A stretch of 60,477 nucleotides of DNA from DAOQAU01 sp035354275 (GTDB lineage: Bacteria; Cyanobacteriota; Vampirovibrionia; Gastranaerophilales; Gastranaerophilaceae). A program made the translations under genes and the position numbers. This document shows, one piece after another, positions 16,449-25,719 of this stretch (within the stretch, counting starts at the first letter, position 1; each line of letters opens with the position of its first letter). Location of the stretch: the NCBI GenBank assembly GCA_035354275.1, contig DAOQAU010000005.1, positions 1 through 60,477 on the forward strand. The letters run 5' to 3'. The notes beneath the pieces are model-generated. The model saw nothing but the letters and a program-made list of their open reading frames with translations. It was not told the DNA's origin and made no database searches.

Positions 16449-17156
16449 ATGAAAAAAATCATTAACTTAGCTTTAATAACAATTTTGACATTAAGTGCGC
16501 TTAAGACTCAGGCGCGTACTTTCAGTTCCGATGAGGTTAAGAATGAAATTACCCAGCAGGTTATTGAATCTTACAAAAAATACACAGACGCAGATTTAAA
16601 AGCAACTGTTCTTGCGGTTCCTTTTAAGGATATGGCACTTCCTGACGGGAAAGTACGCTTTGAGGTGACTTCAAATGTCGATAAATTCATGGCAAGAGAT
16701 TTGAAAAAGGTTAATATTTATGTCAATGACAAATTTGTCAGAACTTTTAACGCTCCTGTAGATGTAAAAGCCTATAAAGATGTTTTGGTTGCCGCAGATT
16801 TTATTGCCCGAGAAAAAAGTCTTACAAGAAGCATGGTCCAAATTAAAAGGATGGAGGTTTCTTATAATTTAGAATATGCACTTACAGAAAATATGCTTGG
16901 AAAAGATATAATAACCAAAAAAACTTTTAAAGAAGGTGAAATTATAGATAAAAGGTTTGTAAAATTAAGACCCGATGTCCAAAGAAATTCAGAAATAACA
17001 GCTTTTTTTAAAAGAGACAACATTTTAATATCGGTTGATGCCATAGCTCTTTCAGACGGGATGACTGGAGATTATATCGGAGTTGAAAACAAAAGTTACA
17101 AGAAAATATATACAGGAAAAATTATAGGTGAAAATAAAGTATTAATTGAAATGTGA
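16449..17156 (+). CDS. flgA: FlgA, P-ring assembly chaperone
   Basis: 235 aa with a signal peptide (about 1-22, ending KTQA). The C-terminal SAF-like half has the pattern of FlgA: LTENMLGKDIITKKTFKEGEIIDKR-type segment followed by AIALSDGMTGDYIGVENKS. FlgA assists FlgI assembly around the rod in the periplasm; its place between flgG and flgH/flgI fits. It starts 4 bases after the flgG stop. Confidence 0.88.
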   Translation: MKKIINLALITILTLSALKTQARTFSSDEVKNEITQQVIESYKKYTDADLKATVLAVPFKDMALPDGKVRFEVTSNVDKFMARDLKKVNIYVNDKFVRTFNAPVDVKAYKDVLVAADFIAREKSLTRSMVQIKRMEVSYNLEYALTENMLGKDIITKKTFKEGEIIDKRFVKLRPDVQRNSEITAFFKRDNILISVDAIALSDGMTGDYIGVENKSYKKIYTGKIIGENKVLIEM

Positions 17157-17166
17157 CATAATTCTC

Positions 17167-17224
17167 GGCGAAGAATGAGCCTTAGAAGTATGTCATTGCC
17201 AGGAGCAAAGCGACGCGGCAATCC
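17167..17224. repeat. Dispersed repeat between flgA and flgH
   Basis: Contains tgtcattgccaggag...gcggcaatcc, related to the 'cattgcgag/gcaatct' palindromes. It is preceded by ggcgaagaatgagcctt, a 17-mer found again inside the composite element near 58933. Confidence 0.6.
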
Positions 17225-17270
17225 AAAAGATGAGAAAATAAAAACAAGAAAACGTGAGAAGGATAAATAT

Positions 17271-17894
17271 ATGAAGTTATTTAAGAAAAATTTAATAGTG
17301 TTAGCGGTTTTAGCGGCTACGGTAAGTTATGTGAGTGCTGAATCCCTGTTTACACTCGGGGCTTCTCAGACTTATTCGCCCGCGCCAAAATCTTTATACG
17401 GCGGGGTTCAAGCTCGGCAAGTCGGAGATTTAATTTCGATTATAATGAGCGAAAGTATAAAAATAAGCGACAGCTTGACTTATAGCGCATCCAGAGAATC
17501 TACCACTAAAGATAATTTTTCGAATTTAATAAATTCTTTTATCGGTAAAGATGTTATAAACAGTAATATAAACAATTTCGGCGGGTCAAACGAGGTAGAT
17601 AGTTCGGCTTCCAATTCCAGAAATATGTCTTTCGGGGATATGATTGCAGTGCAGGTAGTTCAGCAAATGCCGAATGGAAATCTTGTTGTTCAAGGCAAAA
17701 AAACTATTGTAAACGGTAATGAAAGAATGGACTTGCTTGTTTCCGGCGTTGTCGATCCCAGATGGATAAATGCTGCAGGTCAGGTTTATTCTAAAAATGT
17801 TGCAAATCTGCAGTTCGCATCTTCCGGTAGAGGTTCAATCTCACGCTCAGGAAACGAAGGCATAATAAACAGAGTTATAAGGTACTTATTCTAA
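17271..17894 (+). CDS. flgH: Flagellar L-ring protein FlgH
   Basis: 207 aa from ATG at 17271, with gagaagg upstream; an in-frame start at 17175 would only add translated repeat DNA. Signal peptide (about 1-24, ending VSA). The FlgH core is visible: QVGDLISIIMSESI, FGDMIAVQVVQQMPNGNLVVQGKK and SGVVDPRWI. FlgH is usually a lipoprotein, yet there is no Cys at or near the cleavage site, so this version appears unlipidated. It forms the outer-membrane L-ring, direct evidence for a diderm envelope. Confidence 0.92.
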   Translation: MKLFKKNLIVLAVLAATVSYVSAESLFTLGASQTYSPAPKSLYGGVQARQVGDLISIIMSESIKISDSLTYSASRESTTKDNFSNLINSFIGKDVINSNINNFGGSNEVDSSASNSRNMSFGDMIAVQVVQQMPNGNLVVQGKKTIVNGNERMDLLVSGVVDPRWINAAGQVYSKNVANLQFASSGRGSISRSGNEGIINRVIRYLF

Positions 17895-17932
17895 TAAATA
17901 AAATCGAAAATAAAATGGTGGAGGACATAAAA

Positions 17933-19042
17933 ATGATAACGACAATTAAAAAGGTGTTAATAAGCGCACTTGCATTATTACTGACGGTGATGCCCGCAAG
18001 CGCAATAAATTCCACCGTAAGAATTATGGATATAACCCATGTAAAAGGGGTCAGAGACAATCAGGTAATAGGCTATGGCGTAGTTGTAGGTCTTCCCGGA
18101 ACAGGGGACAACTCACGCTCAACTCAGATTACAAACAAGATGCTGTTGTTAAATTTAGGCACGGTAATCGAACAGGAAAACTATATTCAAAAAGGTTCGA
18201 CAGCAGCGGTTATCGTAACGGCAACAATTCCGCCGTTTGCAAAAAACGGGGATAGAATTGATGTGACGGTTTCTACTATGGCAGATGCAAAAAGCTTGGA
18301 AGGCGGTGTTTTGGTTCAGACAATCTTAAAAGCACCAAACGGTGAGGCGATAGCAGTAGCACAAGGCCCTCTTTCTGTTGCCGGAGTTAATGCCAAAGCA
18401 GGCGGGAGCTCTACCAGAACAACAATTACCACAACCGGCAGAATACCCGGCGGTGCTATTATGGAAAGAGATATGGTAACAGATATCGGTGATGCCGACA
18501 CCGTTACCCTTTCTTTAGATAATGCAGATTATACACTTATTTCAAGAATAGCCCAAACTATATCCAGTGTTATTGCTCCTGCAAAAGCATTGGATGGAAC
18601 AAGCGTTCAGGTAACCGTTCCTGAACAATTTAAAGATGACAGAGTTGGGTTTTTATCAATACTTGAAAATCTTGAAGTGAATCCCACAATGGAAAAAGCT
18701 AAAGTTATAGTAAACGAAAGAACAGGAACAGTCGTTTTGGGTGCAGATGTAAAACTTCTTCCCGCAGCGGTCGCTCACGGGAATTTGACAGTAACGGTTA
18801 CAACAACAAACGAAGTTTCCCAGCCTAATGCTTTTGCGCAAGGTTCAACTGTAGGGTTTTCAAATTCTGAAATTATTGTAAACAAAACTCCGGGAAGCGT
18901 TATTGCAATTCCGGCAAATAGTAATCTGAACGACCTTGTAAGGGCTCTTAATTCAATCGGGGTAACTCCTGTTGATTTGATAGCTATTCTTCAGGCTTTG
19001 AAAAAATCAGGAAGCCTTCAGGCAGAGCTGATAATAATTTAA
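17933..19042 (+). CDS. flgI: Flagellar P-ring protein FlgI
   Basis: 369 aa from ATG at 17933, preceded by GGAGG at 17918-17922. Signal peptide ends MPASA. Family hallmarks include GVRDNQVIGYGVVVGLPGTGD near the N-terminus, GGVLVQTILKAPNGEAIAVAQGP-type segment, and NERTGTVVLGADV. Forms the periplasmic ring around the distal rod. Normal length. Confidence 0.95.
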   Translation: MITTIKKVLISALALLLTVMPASAINSTVRIMDITHVKGVRDNQVIGYGVVVGLPGTGDNSRSTQITNKMLLLNLGTVIEQENYIQKGSTAAVIVTATIPPFAKNGDRIDVTVSTMADAKSLEGGVLVQTILKAPNGEAIAVAQGPLSVAGVNAKAGGSSTRTTITTTGRIPGGAIMERDMVTDIGDADTVTLSLDNADYTLISRIAQTISSVIAPAKALDGTSVQVTVPEQFKDDRVGFLSILENLEVNPTMEKAKVIVNERTGTVVLGADVKLLPAAVAHGNLTVTVTTTNEVSQPNAFAQGSTVGFSNSEIIVNKTPGSVIAIPANSNLNDLVRALNSIGVTPVDLIAILQALKKSGSLQAELIII

Positions 19043-19051
19043 GAGGTAAGA

Positions 19052-19387
19052 ATGGAAATAAATCCTTTAAACTATGCAAATATGACAGAAACGGTAAGCG
19101 GCGAGCAGCAAATTCTTAACCGTATTAAAGACACGCCTTCTTCAAAAGAACAGTTGAAAAAGGTTGCCTCGGAATTTGAAGGTATTTTTATTTCAAAAAT
19201 GTTCAGCCTTATGGATGAAACAGTTGACAGAGAAAACGGAATTTTCGGAGAAGAAACAAAACATTTGGATAAATTTAAGTCTTATATGTACAACGAACTT
19301 GGAAGACAACTTGCAAGCAATCCTAAAACCTCTTTCGGATTTGCAAAACAAATTTATGAGCAAATGGAAAGACATTTAAAAGACTAG
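19052..19387 (+). CDS. flgJ: FlgJ N-terminal-type rod-binding protein
   Basis: 111 aa consisting only of the rod-binding domain: VASEFEGIFISKMFSLMDETV, then YMYNELGRQLA. This is the rod-capping half of enterobacterial FlgJ; the muramidase half is absent and its role is probably taken by the SLT gene at 14283. Starts 9 bases after flgI. Confidence 0.85.
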   Translation: MEINPLNYANMTETVSGEQQILNRIKDTPSSKEQLKKVASEFEGIFISKMFSLMDETVDRENGIFGEETKHLDKFKSYMYNELGRQLASNPKTSFGFAKQIYEQMERHLKD

Positions 19388-19399
19388 GAAGGTAAATTA

Positions 19400-19672
19400 A
19401 TGGTAAATTCAATAGGAATATCGGGAGTAAATCCCATTCAATATCTTAATGCGACAAATGCTTTTAAATCTTTGCAGGCAGAAGTGCCTGAACAAATAAT
19501 TCCGGAATTTTCAGATGGAATCGGGGTTAACCAGGAAAATCTTATTGCCGAACAGAACATGGAAGAAATTAAGCAAATTGTACAAAGCATAGGAGAAGAA
19601 AATATTTCCGATGATGATATAAAATACGGAGTTACTTACGGAAGAAGCGTTATAGCTGATTACGTAGCTTAA
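19400..19672 (+). CDS. Small flagellar-operon protein, FlgM candidate
   Basis: 90 aa, acidic, no signal peptide. It sits exactly between the flgJ and flgN genes, where many bacteria encode the anti-sigma factor FlgM. The C-terminal part (KQIVQSIGEENISDDDIKYG) could form the two sigma-28-binding helices, but there is no clear family signature. Function is suggested only by place, size and composition. Confidence 0.5.
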   Translation: MVNSIGISGVNPIQYLNATNAFKSLQAEVPEQIIPEFSDGIGVNQENLIAEQNMEEIKQIVQSIGEENISDDDIKYGVTYGRSVIADYVA

Positions 19673-19683
19673 CGGAGAAAATT

Positions 19684-20184
19684 ATGATTGATAATACTTT
19701 GACAAAATTTGAAGAAGCAATTGATGAAGAAATAAGAGCTTATGAAAATATGGAAGACCTTTATAAGCTTAAACAGGCTATTTTGATTCAGGGAAAAAGC
19801 GACGTTCTTTGGGATGTTGATGCAAAAATAGTCGATAACATGAAAAATATAAGGAATCTGAATTCCAAAAGAAAAGAAGTTGCAAAATATTTGGGGGATG
19901 AAAATTTTACAATATCTGATGTTATTGATAAAGCTAAACTTTCAAACGACACTCTTGCAAAAAAACTTACCGAACAAAAAGTTAAGTTGAATGTACTTTC
20001 AAGTTCACTTTCGCTTTATGAAAAGACAAATTTGGATTTGATAAAACACGGACTTGTTATGGTCGGCAAAAAACTCAACATAATTGTCAATACGGTTTTG
20101 CCTCCGCCTAATCAGTATAACAGCAACGGTAAAACTATAGGAAACGAAAAAATTGAAATAAGCTCAATAGTGGAAGAAGCTTAG
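19684..20184 (+). CDS. flgN: FlgN-like export chaperone
   Basis: 166 aa, almost wholly helical with heptad patterns (LTKFEEAIDEEIRAYENMEDLYKL-type N-terminal helix). FlgN proteins hold the hook-filament junction proteins FlgK and FlgL for export. The gene lies immediately before flgK and flgL. FlgN is weakly conserved, so the call rests on fold pattern and context. Confidence 0.75.
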   Translation: MIDNTLTKFEEAIDEEIRAYENMEDLYKLKQAILIQGKSDVLWDVDAKIVDNMKNIRNLNSKRKEVAKYLGDENFTISDVIDKAKLSNDTLAKKLTEQKVKLNVLSSSLSLYEKTNLDLIKHGLVMVGKKLNIIVNTVLPPPNQYNSNGKTIGNEKIEISSIVEEA

Positions 20185-20209
20185 GGCTTTAAAAAATAGG
20201 AGAAAAAAA

Positions 20210-21745
20210 ATGTCTTTAACTTCAAGTATGAATATAGCCCAACAGGCACTTTTGGTTAACGAAGCCGCACTTAATGTTGTGTCAAATAACATTTCAAATG
20301 TTAATACTATAGGCTATTCAAGGCAGAGAGTTTGTTTATCGGCAAACGTTAATCATACCTCTTTTGGAGGCTCGGCTTATCTGCAGGCATATTCAGGAAC
20401 AGGTGTAAATATTGACAGGGTAGAAAGATATACGGATGCTTACCTGCAATCATATTACAGGCAACAAAATTCTCTTTATAATTATTTGAATCAGGCAGCT
20501 AATATAGCAAGCAACGTTGAAGATATTATGAATGAATTAAACGGAACAGGTCTGCAGGCAGCATTTACCAGCTTTTTTGAAGCAGCTCAAACTCTTAATT
20601 TAAATCCTTCTGATATTTCGGCAAGACAAAATTATGCCCAGCAGGTGCAAACCGTTGCAATGAAATTTAATGAATTGGGTTCAAGTCTTAAAGATGCAAG
20701 AACCGCTCTTGTCGGGGATGTTAATGAATTCGGTTCCCTTCAGTCCTCAAAAATTTATTCTTTGACTACATTGGCAAATGAGAAATTGCAAGAGATAGCA
20801 AAAGCCAATGCCGATATTGTAAAAATAAGCTCTCCAGGTATGCTTCCAAGCGGCTTGCTTGATACCCGAGATCAGCTAATTGAAGAACTCTCTCAATTAG
20901 TTCCTGTAAGTATTGTGGAAAACAGTAACGGCTCGGTCAACCTGTCAATTAACGGAATTGAGATGATAAAAGGTTCTCAGCAGACAGGAACGCTGGATGT
21001 GGTGGCCGGCAGTCAATCAGAACCTGCAATAATCAGGGTTAAAGACCTTCAAGGCGAGGTTGTCTATAGCAATATAAATTCTTATCTTAACTCCGGCTCT
21101 ATCGGCGCGGTTATTGATATGGCAAGCGAAGAAGGAGATGTATTAACAATAAAATCTACTATGAAAAATTTGGACAAACTTGCCAAAGGTTTCTCAGATA
21201 TTATTAACAGAATACAAACGCAGGTTATAGATGGCAAAACATCTCTTGCAATAGATAAAGACACAATGCTGTTAACAGATGCTACCGAAAATATATTTGA
21301 AAGCAGTGACGGAGAAGAAATTAACGCTCTTAACATAAGGGTAAATTCAGATATTTTAGAAGATCCTTATCTTATTGCTGCTGCAAGACTTGATAAAACA
21401 GATCCTAATTACAGTGCAGGTGCAATAGGTAACAACTCTAACATGTTAATGGTTTTAGATGTAAGAACTAACGGTTCATCCGAACTTGATAATTTTTCAC
21501 CAGAAAGCTTTTTGTCACAAATGGTCGGCGATATAGGCTTAAAGACTGCAAGCATTAATTCAAGCTTAAAAAGTCAATCGGCAGTATTATCACAAGTTTC
21601 CAGCCAATTATCTTCGGCAACGGGTGTAAATATTAACGAAGAAGTTATTGATTTAACTAAATATCAAGCCGCATATCAGGCATCTGCAAGAGTTTACAGT
21701 GTATGTAACGATCTTCTTGATGTATTGTTAAATTTGGGCAGATAG
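20210..21745 (+). CDS. flgK: Flagellar hook-associated protein FlgK (HAP1)
   Basis: 511 aa. N-terminus has the axial-protein motif SNNISNVNTIGYSRQ, followed by the FlgK-specific YRQQN region; the C-terminus has INEEVIDLTKYQAAYQASARV, the conserved D0 helix. Forms the junction between hook and filament. Preceded by taggag. Confidence 0.95.
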   Translation: MSLTSSMNIAQQALLVNEAALNVVSNNISNVNTIGYSRQRVCLSANVNHTSFGGSAYLQAYSGTGVNIDRVERYTDAYLQSYYRQQNSLYNYLNQAANIASNVEDIMNELNGTGLQAAFTSFFEAAQTLNLNPSDISARQNYAQQVQTVAMKFNELGSSLKDARTALVGDVNEFGSLQSSKIYSLTTLANEKLQEIAKANADIVKISSPGMLPSGLLDTRDQLIEELSQLVPVSIVENSNGSVNLSINGIEMIKGSQQTGTLDVVAGSQSEPAIIRVKDLQGEVVYSNINSYLNSGSIGAVIDMASEEGDVLTIKSTMKNLDKLAKGFSDIINRIQTQVIDGKTSLAIDKDTMLLTDATENIFESSDGEEINALNIRVNSDILEDPYLIAAARLDKTDPNYSAGAIGNNSNMLMVLDVRTNGSSELDNFSPESFLSQMVGDIGLKTASINSSLKSQSAVLSQVSSQLSSATGVNINEEVIDLTKYQAAYQASARVYSVCNDLLDVLLNLGR

Positions 21746-21758
21746 AAAGGAATAAAAA

Positions 21759-22691
21759 ATGATTTTAAGAACCACAAATCAGGCAACAAATAACGCTAAT
21801 TTAAATTATATTTTTTCTAATCAAATTAAGTATAATGAGATTTCTCAGCAAATTGCTTCACAGAAAAAGATTCTTGTACCTTCAGATAATGCCATAGATT
21901 CAATGAATATTTTGAATATAAACAGGCAAATGAGCAAACTTAACGGATATTTGAATAATATGTCTATGGCGCAAAACGAGCTAAGCGTTTTGGACAATTC
22001 TCTTGCTTCAATAACTTCAAGCCTGCAAAAAGCAAATGACCTTGCGGTACAGGCAGCAAGCGAAACAAACGGAACAAACAATCTTCAAAGCATGAAGGTT
22101 GAAATTGATCAGATAATAGAGAATGTAATAAGTTTAGGCAATACAAAATATAACGGACAATACATTTTTGCCGGTACAAATACCGGAACTACCCCTTTTC
22201 AAGCAGTTTCAACAGGCGGAGTTGAATATACGGGAACTCCTCAAGACGGACCTTATCAAAGGAATATTGAAATATCTGATGGAGTTCTTGCGCCTATAAA
22301 CGTTCCGGGCGACAGACTTCTGGGTAGTTATGATGCGGCTACAGAAACAGGCACAGGGGTTTTAAAAACTCTTTATCAGTTAAGCGATGCAATGGGTGCT
22401 GTTCCACCTGATTTTGACACAATCAGGGCAAGTTTGGACGAAATTCAGGGCGGAATTACATCCACAACAAATATAAGGACAAACTTTGCCGCAATGACCG
22501 CAAGGTTTAAAATGACCGAAACGTCCGTTAATAATAGTCTTTTGCAGCTGACAAGCTATAAATCACAAATGCAGGATTTGGATTTGGCAGCGGCAGCCAC
22601 AAATCTTGCAAACACTGAACTTGCACTTAATGCTTCTATGGCTGTTGCTTCAAATGTTATTCAACAATTAAGTCTTTTAGATTATATGTAA
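21759..22691 (+). CDS. flgL: Flagellar hook-associated protein FlgL (HAP3)
   Basis: 310 aa, flagellin-like. The N-terminal D0/D1 helix contains QIASQKKILVPSDNA (family SG....PSDDP) and a middle loop YNGQYIFAGTN, a hallmark of FlgL. C-terminus TNLANTELALNASMAVASNV is the D0 helix. Last gene of the operon; a terminator follows. Confidence 0.94.
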   Translation: MILRTTNQATNNANLNYIFSNQIKYNEISQQIASQKKILVPSDNAIDSMNILNINRQMSKLNGYLNNMSMAQNELSVLDNSLASITSSLQKANDLAVQAASETNGTNNLQSMKVEIDQIIENVISLGNTKYNGQYIFAGTNTGTTPFQAVSTGGVEYTGTPQDGPYQRNIEISDGVLAPINVPGDRLLGSYDAATETGTGVLKTLYQLSDAMGAVPPDFDTIRASLDEIQGGITSTTNIRTNFAAMTARFKMTETSVNNSLLQLTSYKSQMQDLDLAAAATNLANTELALNASMAVASNVIQQLSLLDYM

Positions 22692-22722
22692 ATCTTTTAT
22701 AAACAAGCAAAAACTTACCATC

Positions 22723-22746
22723 AGGGCGCAATGCGCCCTTTTTTTT
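22723..22746 (+). terminator. Rho-independent terminator after flgL
   Basis: agggcgca/tgcgccct stem followed directly by eight T. It closes the flagellar operon. Confidence 0.85.
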
Positions 22747-22847
22747 ATAAAAATGGTGTCTGGGATTAATAAGCCCTATCATTTCCTCCCCTCTTGATAA
22801 AAAATGGTGTTTAGTGTAACTTTATTTTAGAAATGGGCTCTTGAAAA

Positions 22848-23771
22848 ATGGACAAAAAAATTGAATTGGACTTGGATGCTGTTGTTGCCGAGTGCAGGTT
22901 AACCGAAGATACTGAAGAGGATATTTTAATCAAGAATATTGACAATCTTGAGTCAATTTACGATGGAAAAAATCTTGTTGCAATTTACAATAAATTTTTG
23001 ACCGTTGCCAAAAGCCCCAATATTTTGATGTATTTGATAAGATGTGTTGACAAATACAGGGATAAATCTTCTCTAAGTTCGCTTTTGGACTTGCTTTTTG
23101 ACAAAAAAAATTCTGATGGTGTTCGTGTTATGTGTGCAAAAGTCATTGCAAATTTAAAAGACACAAGTGCCGTAACCTCGCTTTTATACTGCCTGAACGA
23201 CAAAGAAGAAAATTATAAAGTAAGGCTGGCATGTGCCGATGCCTTGGGCAGAATAGGCGACAAATATGCGGTTGCGCCTTTGATTAACGTTGTTCAGGAT
23301 GAGGATGAAAAATCTGTTTATGTAAGAGAATCCGCTGCCGTGGCACTTGGAATGTTGGGAGATGCAAGGGCGGTTGATCCTTTGGTCTCGATTTTGGAGA
23401 CAAAAAAGGGATTTGTGGATAAATTCACTTTTTTAAAAGAAAGAATTATAGAGGCTTTGGGTAAACTTAATTTGAGCAGCGATCGAGTTTTTAATGCTCT
23501 TGAACATGCTCTTTGCGATGAATCTCATCTGATAAGAATTAACGCGATAGAAGCACTTATGGAATCTGAGGATGAAAGAGCTTACGGGCTTATAAAAAAA
23601 ATGTTGGAGGATTTACACGAAGAAGTCAGAAAAAATGCTCTTATAGCTCTTTACAATATGGTCGGGCGTGATATTCTTGATGAGATAATAAGCGGCGAAT
23701 ACGATCAAAGTTTGAAAATAGAAGCCCAAGCCATGATTGAAGAATATGAAACAGGCGAGGAAGAGCCATGA
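22848..23771 (+). CDS. HEAT-repeat protein
   Basis: 307 aa with at least five HEAT units, seen as repeated short helices such as LACADALGRIGDKYAVAPLI and AAVALGMLGDARAVDPLV. This type (PBS-lyase-like HEAT repeats) forms a protein-binding solenoid; no catalytic motif is visible. The stop overlaps the queC start by four bases (ATGA), so the two are translationally coupled, but no functional link is known. Confidence 0.82.
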   Translation: MDKKIELDLDAVVAECRLTEDTEEDILIKNIDNLESIYDGKNLVAIYNKFLTVAKSPNILMYLIRCVDKYRDKSSLSSLLDLLFDKKNSDGVRVMCAKVIANLKDTSAVTSLLYCLNDKEENYKVRLACADALGRIGDKYAVAPLINVVQDEDEKSVYVRESAAVALGMLGDARAVDPLVSILETKKGFVDKFTFLKERIIEALGKLNLSSDRVFNALEHALCDESHLIRINAIEALMESEDERAYGLIKKMLEDLHEEVRKNALIALYNMVGRDILDEIISGEYDQSLKIEAQAMIEEYETGEEEP

Positions 23772-24448
23772 TAAAATCAATAATTTTACTTTCAGGCGGG
23801 CTGGATTCTCTTGTAAGCCTTGCTGTTTCAAAGGAAAAATTTAATATTGAACTTGCTCTCACTTTTGACTATGGTCAAAAATCGGCAAAAAAAGAGATTG
23901 AAGCCTCTGAAAAAATCTGCAAGTACTACAACATAAATCAAAAGATTATTAATCTTGATTGGCTCAAAGAAATTACGCAAACTTCGCTTGTAGGTGATAA
24001 GCAAATTCCAAAAGTAAGCCGACAGGATTTAGCCTCGGATGATTTTGTTCAAAACAGTGCAAAATCTGTGTGGGTGCCTAATAGAAACGGACTTTTTTTG
24101 AACATTGCCGGATGTTTTGCGGATTCTTTCGGATACGATTATATAATTTTTGGTGCAAATAAAGAAGAAGGGCAGACCTTTCCTGACAATACGGAAGAAT
24201 TTGCAGAAATTATAAGTCAGGAACTTCAATACTCTACCCTTAATCACCCCAAAATCCTTGCCCCCTTGATTAATTCAAACAAGGATGATATAGTAAAACT
24301 TGCGATAAAGCACGCTGTACCGCTTAATTTAACAAGAAGCTGTTATTCAGATAAACAAAAGCATTGCGGTCAATGTGAATCGTGTATAAGATTGAAAAGG
24401 GCACTTGAAGCTAATAATTGCCAAAATTTAATCAAAGAATTATTTTAA
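23768..24448 (+). CDS. queC: QueC, 7-cyano-7-deazaguanine (preQ0) synthase
   Basis: 226 aa. ATP pyrophosphatase loop SGGLDSL at about 8-14, FDYGQKS, WVPNRNG and a C-terminal zinc site with C-x-C-x2-C spacing (HCGQCESC) plus the upstream Cys in TRSCYS. Converts CDG to preQ0 in queuosine tRNA modification. No other queuosine gene is in the window. Confidence 0.95.
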   Translation: MIKSIILLSGGLDSLVSLAVSKEKFNIELALTFDYGQKSAKKEIEASEKICKYYNINQKIINLDWLKEITQTSLVGDKQIPKVSRQDLASDDFVQNSAKSVWVPNRNGLFLNIAGCFADSFGYDYIIFGANKEEGQTFPDNTEEFAEIISQELQYSTLNHPKILAPLINSNKDDIVKLAIKHAVPLNLTRSCYSDKQKHCGQCESCIRLKRALEANNCQNLIKELF

Positions 24449-24450
24449 AT

Positions 24451-25020
24451 ATGCATACAAAATTTATAGAAAAAGAAATTAAATATACAGGGGCTGAACT
24501 TTGTCCTCATTGGATTTACAGAACTTTTAAGCTGCAAGGAGATGCCGTTGTTGCCTTCTGCGGCGAATGTGAAGTGAAATTAACCGAAATGGTGGACATT
24601 GAAGATGTAATAAATAATGAACCGATTTATTCAAAATCGATGCTGAATTTCATTGTCGAGCATTTTAATACAGGACTTATTGAAGGAGTTACAAGACAAA
24701 GGCTTTTAATTTGTATAATCAAAGAAGAATTGGAAAATCTATTTACTATTTACCATTTACCATTTACTCTTCAAAGAAGAGGCGATGATTTATTTATCGA
24801 TAACAAAAAACTTTCGGTATCGATTGCGACAAAATCTTCGACTTCCGTTTTGATGCATATAGGAGTTAATATTGACCCCGAAGGTGCTCCGATTGAGGCT
24901 ATCGGGCTTAAAGATTTGGGAATTTCCGATATAAATGATTTTGCACAAAAAATTATGGTAAAATATTCTAAGGAAATTGATGATATAATTTTGGCAAGTA
25001 CTAAAGTGGTCGGGCGCTGA
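24451..25020 (+). CDS. DUF366-like protein with an in-frame microrepeat insert
   Basis: 189 aa from ATG at 24451, two bases after the queC stop. Sequence features (YTGAELCPHWIYRTF, VVAFCGECEVKL, SIATKSSTSVLMHIGVNI) fit the DUF366 family as I remember it; function is unknown. The stretch FTIYHLPFTL at about 98-107 is encoded by a ttactat/ttaccat heptanucleotide repeat identical in unit to intergenic arrays of this window, so it is probably an inserted repeat kept in frame. Coupling with queC may hint at a role near deazaguanine metabolism. Confidence 0.68.
   Translation: MHTKFIEKEIKYTGAELCPHWIYRTFKLQGDAVVAFCGECEVKLTEMVDIEDVINNEPIYSKSMLNFIVEHFNTGLIEGVTRQRLLICIIKEELENLFTIYHLPFTLQRRGDDLFIDNKKLSVSIATKSSTSVLMHIGVNIDPEGAPIEAIGLKDLGISDINDFAQKIMVKYSKEIDDIILASTKVVGR
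24741..24771. repeat. Heptanucleotide microrepeat inside the DUF366-like gene
   Basis: tttacta-tttacca-tttacca-tttactc, period 7. The same unit appears in the intergenic array at 27655-27690. Here it stays in frame. Confidence 0.7.
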
Positions 25021-25034
25021 GTTAAGGAGAACGG

Positions 25035-25718
25035 ATGAAAACACCGGATTATCTGAGTTATACCAGTTATAAAAAGAAAAAACAAAACAGTTCAAAAAAA
25101 AGTATGGTAATTTTTGTAACCACTTTTTTTGCGACATTGCTGGTTTTTACCGCTATTGCCAAACAGCTTACGCCTAACGTTGATGTTACAATCGGCGAAG
25201 ATACAGACATGGAAGCAAAAGAAACAGGTTTGGGCGTAAAAAGATTTATAGATGACAGATTAAAAATGATTCAAATGGAAGACAATTCCGCAGGTGTTTC
25301 CAAGAGAGATTCTGATAAGAGTATTGCCTCAGCAGAAGATGAAAATTTTGACAGTTTTGCAGAAGATTTAGATGAAAGAGTTTATTTGCCCAAGAAAAAA
25401 CCTGCAAAAGAAGAGGTTGCAGAAAAACCCGCAAAAGAAACCGTAACACCGCCAAGACCAAAACCAAATGATGAAATAAACCCTTTTGATGCACCAAAAA
25501 TGTCAAAAGTTTTCGTGGGGTATTATTCTTCTGTTGAGCAGGCAAAAGTAGCTCAGGGGATTTTAATGGATGCTGATTTGGGAGTTACTCCATTTATAAA
25601 AAACATGGGCGGAGCTTTTACGCTTCAAGTGGGCTCATATTCAAGCAAAATAAAGGCACTTGAGCTTGCAAACGAACTTTTGAGAAATAATTTCCCTGCA
25701 AGGGTTGTTCAGGAATAA
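25035..25718 (+). CDS. SPOR-domain membrane protein
   Basis: 227 aa. A basic cytoplasmic start (about 1-26), one membrane helix (about 27-43), an acidic, Pro/Lys-rich periplasmic linker, and a C-terminal SPOR domain starting SKVFVGYYSS with a second strand FTLQVGSYSSKIKA. SPOR domains bind glycan strands stripped of peptides at the division septum, so a division-linked role is likely. Ribosome-binding site aaggag. Confidence 0.85.
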   Translation: MKTPDYLSYTSYKKKKQNSSKKSMVIFVTTFFATLLVFTAIAKQLTPNVDVTIGEDTDMEAKETGLGVKRFIDDRLKMIQMEDNSAGVSKRDSDKSIASAEDENFDSFAEDLDERVYLPKKKPAKEEVAEKPAKETVTPPRPKPNDEINPFDAPKMSKVFVGYYSSVEQAKVAQGILMDADLGVTPFIKNMGGAFTLQVGSYSSKIKALELANELLRNNFPARVVQE

Positions 25719-25719
25719 T

